From an uncultured Fusibacter sp. (lineage in GTDB: Bacteria; Bacillota; Clostridia; Peptostreptococcales; Acidaminobacteraceae), in the NCBI GenBank assembly GCA_937958285.1, contig CALFXQ010000264.1:1-7933 (forward strand): a DNA stretch of 7,933 nt, given 5' to 3'. Shown here piece after piece: positions 6,033-7,933 of this stretch. Positions within the stretch are counted from its first letter, which is position 1; every line of letters starts with the position of its first letter. A program made the position numbers and the translations under genes. Under the pieces are notes generated by a model. The model was not told the DNA's origin and searched no databases. It saw only the letters and a program-made list of their open reading frames with translations.

Positions 6033-7184
6033 AAGCTTAAACAACATGGGCTTAATGCCCCAATACGCAGTGTAGGATTCAATAATCGCCAACTGTTCTG
6101 CGTACTTATCTTCAGCTAGTGCGCCCTCGAAACGACCGCGCAGCATCAAATTTTTAGGGGTGTGCTCCATGTCCACAAACTCCATCACCACAGTTTGATA
6201 GCCATGCAATGACATAATCGCCGCCCGAATCGCATCGGTTGCCAGTGCTGCATAGCGTTCCTTTAACACACCGTGCTTTAGAAGTAAGTTCTGCTGTGGG
6301 TTTTCTATTTGTCCGAAGGCTTCGTGCTGACAGCAAGGTACGGCCATAATTACTTTTGATTGCCATAAAATAGCCTTGGCAATGGCAGCATCTGTGGCCG
6401 TATCGCAGGCGTGAAGCGACACGACAATATCGGGCTTTTGATCCCACTGAAAATTTTGAATATCGCCTTGCTCAAATCTAAGACCCTTATAACCCAAGGT
6501 ATCGCGCAGCTGCCTTAAGTCAGCAATCACATCGGCCTTTAAATCGAGACCTACAATGTCGACTTCATAGTTTAGAATTTGAACGAAATAGTAGTGCATG
6601 GCAAAGGTTAAGTACGCCTTGCCACATCCAAAATCCACAACGCGAACGCGCGCCTCTACGGGCATTTTAGAAATGGCATCGTCGAGAATTTCGAGATACT
6701 TATTGATCTGTCGAAACTTCGCATATTTGGCCTTATGCACTTTGCCCTCCGAAGTCATAATTCCGAGCTCCACCAAAAAATCTACTGGTTTTCCTTCTTC
6801 TAAAAGATATTGTTTTTGCACATTGTGCTGCATGCCCTTTAATTGCTTTGTGGCCTTTTGCTTAAGAACCTTCACTTCTCCACTCTTATTTGCCAAAAGC
6901 TGATAATCTGAATTGACTGTATATAGTTGGCCCTGTTTGAAGTATCCAGACATCATATGCGCCAAAACACTTTGCGCCTCTAGGGGTGAGAGATTTTCGT
7001 GCAATACTTTTTTATCGTACTGATAGGTAAGTTGTATAAGATACTCGTCTTTGAGCAGAATAGGCCGTACGGTTACCTTGCTATAGGTCTCTAGGGAACG
7101 CTTTCGCACATTTGAAAAAACACCTTCGATTAGGGTACCTTGCTCTAGAGCCAGGGTTAAGACAGACTTGAAATCTAAAGACAT
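6018..7184 (-). CDS. SAM-dependent methyltransferase, Methyltransf_32 (METTL25/RRNAD1-like) type
   Basis: This 388-residue soluble protein has a class I methyltransferase domain in its C-terminal half. The SAM-binding motif I is VDFGCGKAYLT (183-193), followed by an acidic ribose-binding strand GLDLKAD (212-218) and GDIQNF (240-245). A LHACDTATD motif (257-265) and PCCQHE (283-288) follow. The LHAC and PCC-H motifs are characteristic of the Methyltransf_32 group, which includes the eukaryotic METTL25/RRNAD1 proteins. The substrate of the bacterial members is not established, and RNA or protein are both possible. The first 170 residues or so match no domain I recognise; they are rich in basic residues around 104-125 and might bind nucleic acid (inference). 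The ATG at 7184 follows the upstream gene's stop codon in the arrangement TAGTATG, with only a weak GGGGA as a ribosome binding site, so translation is probably coupled. No convincing terminator follows it before the nifJ promoter. Confidence 0.85.
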   Translation of the reverse strand: MSLDFKSVLTLALEQGTLIEGVFSNVRKRSLETYSKVTVRPILLKDEYLIQLTYQYDKKVLHENLSPLEAQSVLAHMMSGYFKQGQLYTVNSDYQLLANKSGEVKVLKQKATKQLKGMQHNVQKQYLLEEGKPVDFLVELGIMTSEGKVHKAKYAKFRQINKYLEILDDAISKMPVEARVRVVDFGCGKAYLTFAMHYYFVQILNYEVDIVGLDLKADVIADLRQLRDTLGYKGLRFEQGDIQNFQWDQKPDIVVSLHACDTATDAAIAKAILWQSKVIMAVPCCQHEAFGQIENPQQNLLLKHGVLKERYAALATDAIRAAIMSLHGYQTVVMEFVDMEHTPKNLMLRGRFEGALAEDKYAEQLAIIESYTAYWGIKPMLFKLLSQN

Positions 7185-7185
7185 A

Positions 7186-7674
7186 CTAGAGGTCCCCGCG
7201 ATCTGGGCGATCCCACTCTGCGCTAATGACGTGGCACGATGGGTCTGTAATGAGTTCGATTAGATGTTCAAGAAATAGGCTGTGCTTTTTTTCTTCGTAG
7301 TAGAGCTTTAAAAGCACTACTTTATCTTGAGGTTTTATGGCCTTATTTAAGCACGTCTTGTAGTAGGCGACTGTTTGGTCCTCGAGCTGTTTGGCTTTTT
7401 CGTAGGCTTCTACGAGTCTTTCTTCACCGCTAAAATCAACGCCTTCAGACACCATGTCTCGAAATACATCTTCCGCCGAAAAGCGCTTTAGCTGTGGTTC
7501 ATCCACAGGTGCATTGATACTCATGCGTCTAAACGTCTCGTAGTGTTGTAACTCTTCGTCGGCCAAGAGTCCGAAAATATGTTTGAGTTGTGGCAGGATA
7601 GCCTTCTCTTGAAGCGCAAGGTAATATGCTCGTCCTTGTCCTTCCATTTGCATTGCAACCTGATAATAGTCCAA
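7186..7674 (-). CDS. Ferritin-like/rubrerythrin-type diiron protein without rubredoxin domain
   Basis: This 162-residue four-helix-bundle protein has a duplicated diiron ligand pattern. E11 is followed by YY (17-18), then E41-x2-H44. E98 is followed by YY (104-105), then E128-x2-H131. The spacing E11-E41 equals E98-E128 (30 residues), giving the internal two-fold symmetry of the rubrerythrin/ferritin superfamily. Rubrerythrins reduce peroxide in anaerobes using a diiron centre and a C-terminal rubredoxin domain. That FeS domain (two CxxC pairs) is absent here, so electron supply would need a partner, or the role may be iron handling. The start is a TTG at 7674, chosen because AAGGAGGT lies 6 nt upstream; the next in-frame ATG (M8) is badly spaced from it. 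It is first in a two-gene operon with the methyltransferase, one base apart. The superfamily is secure; the specific function is not. Confidence 0.85.
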   Translation of the reverse strand: MDYYQVAMQMEGQGRAYYLALQEKAILPQLKHIFGLLADEELQHYETFRRMSINAPVDEPQLKRFSAEDVFRDMVSEGVDFSGEERLVEAYEKAKQLEDQTVAYYKTCLNKAIKPQDKVVLLKLYYEEKKHSLFLEHLIELITDPSCHVISAEWDRPDRGDL

Positions 7675-7680
7675 CGGCGC

Positions 7681-7688
7681 ACCTCCTT
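7681..7688 (-). promoter_or_regulatory. Near-ideal ribosome binding site deciding a TTG start
   Basis: AAGGAGGT (minus strand) is fully complementary to the 16S rRNA tail and lies 6 nt from the TTG at 7674. It is the main evidence for a TTG start in the diiron protein gene. Confidence 0.85.
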
Positions 7689-7690
7689 CT

Positions 7691-7933
7691 TTAATTGTTC
7701 ACTCCTATTTTACATGAAAACCCTAACATTCAGTATCTATTTTGATGCCTCTACCCAACAAATCTTCATTACCCGTCTACATAGCATTTAAACGCCTCTT
7801 GCCCAATACACCTCAATGATTGTCATAATAAGTTTCATTGTTAAAAAAATATGAATATCTCAAAAAAATTCAATTGAAATTGTTTATCAATTAATTAATG
7901 AGGTATATTATAACTAGATTCGAGAAAACGTTA
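7691..7933. other. AT-rich intergenic region upstream of the diiron-methyltransferase operon
   Basis: No credible gene lies here; the longest open frames lack ribosome binding sites. The right part (about 7838-7915) is very AT-rich. Candidate minus-strand -10 elements are TATTAT (7830-7825) and a perfect TATAAT (7912-7907), each with a poor or truncated -35, so the operon promoter cannot be fixed. On the plus strand, TTATCA (7884-7889) with TATTAT (7906-7911) at 16 bp could serve a gene beyond the right edge. A 10-bp palindrome TTCAATTGAA occurs at 7869-7878. Confidence 0.45.
7817..7831. promoter_or_regulatory. Weak Fur/PerR-like box upstream of the diiron gene
   Basis: TGATTGTCATAATAA resembles the 7-1-7 Fur pattern TGATWATnATWATCA at 12 of 14 defined positions, and the PerR pattern less well. 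It covers a candidate minus-strand -10 (TATTAT, 7830-7825). Rubrerythrin-type genes are often controlled by PerR or Fur in clostridia, so the context fits, but AT-rich DNA yields such matches easily. Confidence 0.3.

Noticed and set aside
5816..6040. A 74-residue plus-strand open frame in the nifJ upstream region
   Set aside because: It covers the nifJ promoter and operators, lacks a ribosome binding site and has no recognisable domain.
7788..7838. A 16-codon minus-strand open frame (MKLIMTIIEVYWARGV) upstream of the diiron gene
   Set aside because: No ribosome binding site precedes the ATG, and it lies in probable promoter DNA.
7869..7890. FNR/CRP-like site in the AT-rich right end
   Set aside because: TTCAATTGAA is palindromic, but no TTGAT-n4-ATCAA arrangement is present, and AT-rich DNA produces such pieces by chance.

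Overview
The window looks like chromosomal DNA from an anaerobic, low-to-mid GC Bacillota bacterium, most likely a clostridium-like fermenter. The evidence is a single-chain pyruvate:ferredoxin oxidoreductase, a rubrerythrin-type diiron protein, strong AGGAGG ribosome binding sites, sigma-A-like promoters, and a site resembling a CcpA cre box. The genus cannot be fixed from this sequence.

Layout, left to right. At the left edge is the 5' part of truA (minus strand, cut by the window), divergent from a MATE-family efflux transporter (401-1792, plus strand). Their two promoters face each other on an inverted repeat at 309-340. The transporter converges on a small DUF2007 protein gene (1866-2114, minus), and the two share a bidirectional terminator at 1846-1867. 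Next comes nifJ/por (2270-5791, minus), which fills almost half the window. It has its own terminator (2190-2222), a consensus-like promoter (5891-5920), a structured leader of about 90 nt, and candidate operators further upstream. Beyond it are a Methyltransf_32-type SAM-dependent methyltransferase (6018-7184, minus) and a ferritin-like/rubrerythrin-type diiron protein (7186-7674, minus, TTG start). These two are separated by one base, so they almost certainly form a translationally coupled operon. The last 260 bp or so (7675-7933) is an AT-rich intergenic region that probably carries the operon's promoter and perhaps a divergent promoter for a gene beyond the edge.

Functionally, PFOR is the central enzyme here: it links glycolysis to ferredoxin reduction and acetyl-CoA. 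The diiron protein suggests handling of oxygen or peroxide, which would suit a cell with oxygen-labile iron-sulfur enzymes, but its link to the methyltransferase is unexplained. TruA modifies tRNA, and the MATE protein is a membrane exporter.

I found no mobile element, CRISPR array, RNA gene or clearly novel defence or biosynthetic system. The items most worth a second look are the regulatory architecture upstream of nifJ, the facing promoters between truA and the transporter, and the diiron-methyltransferase gene pair.
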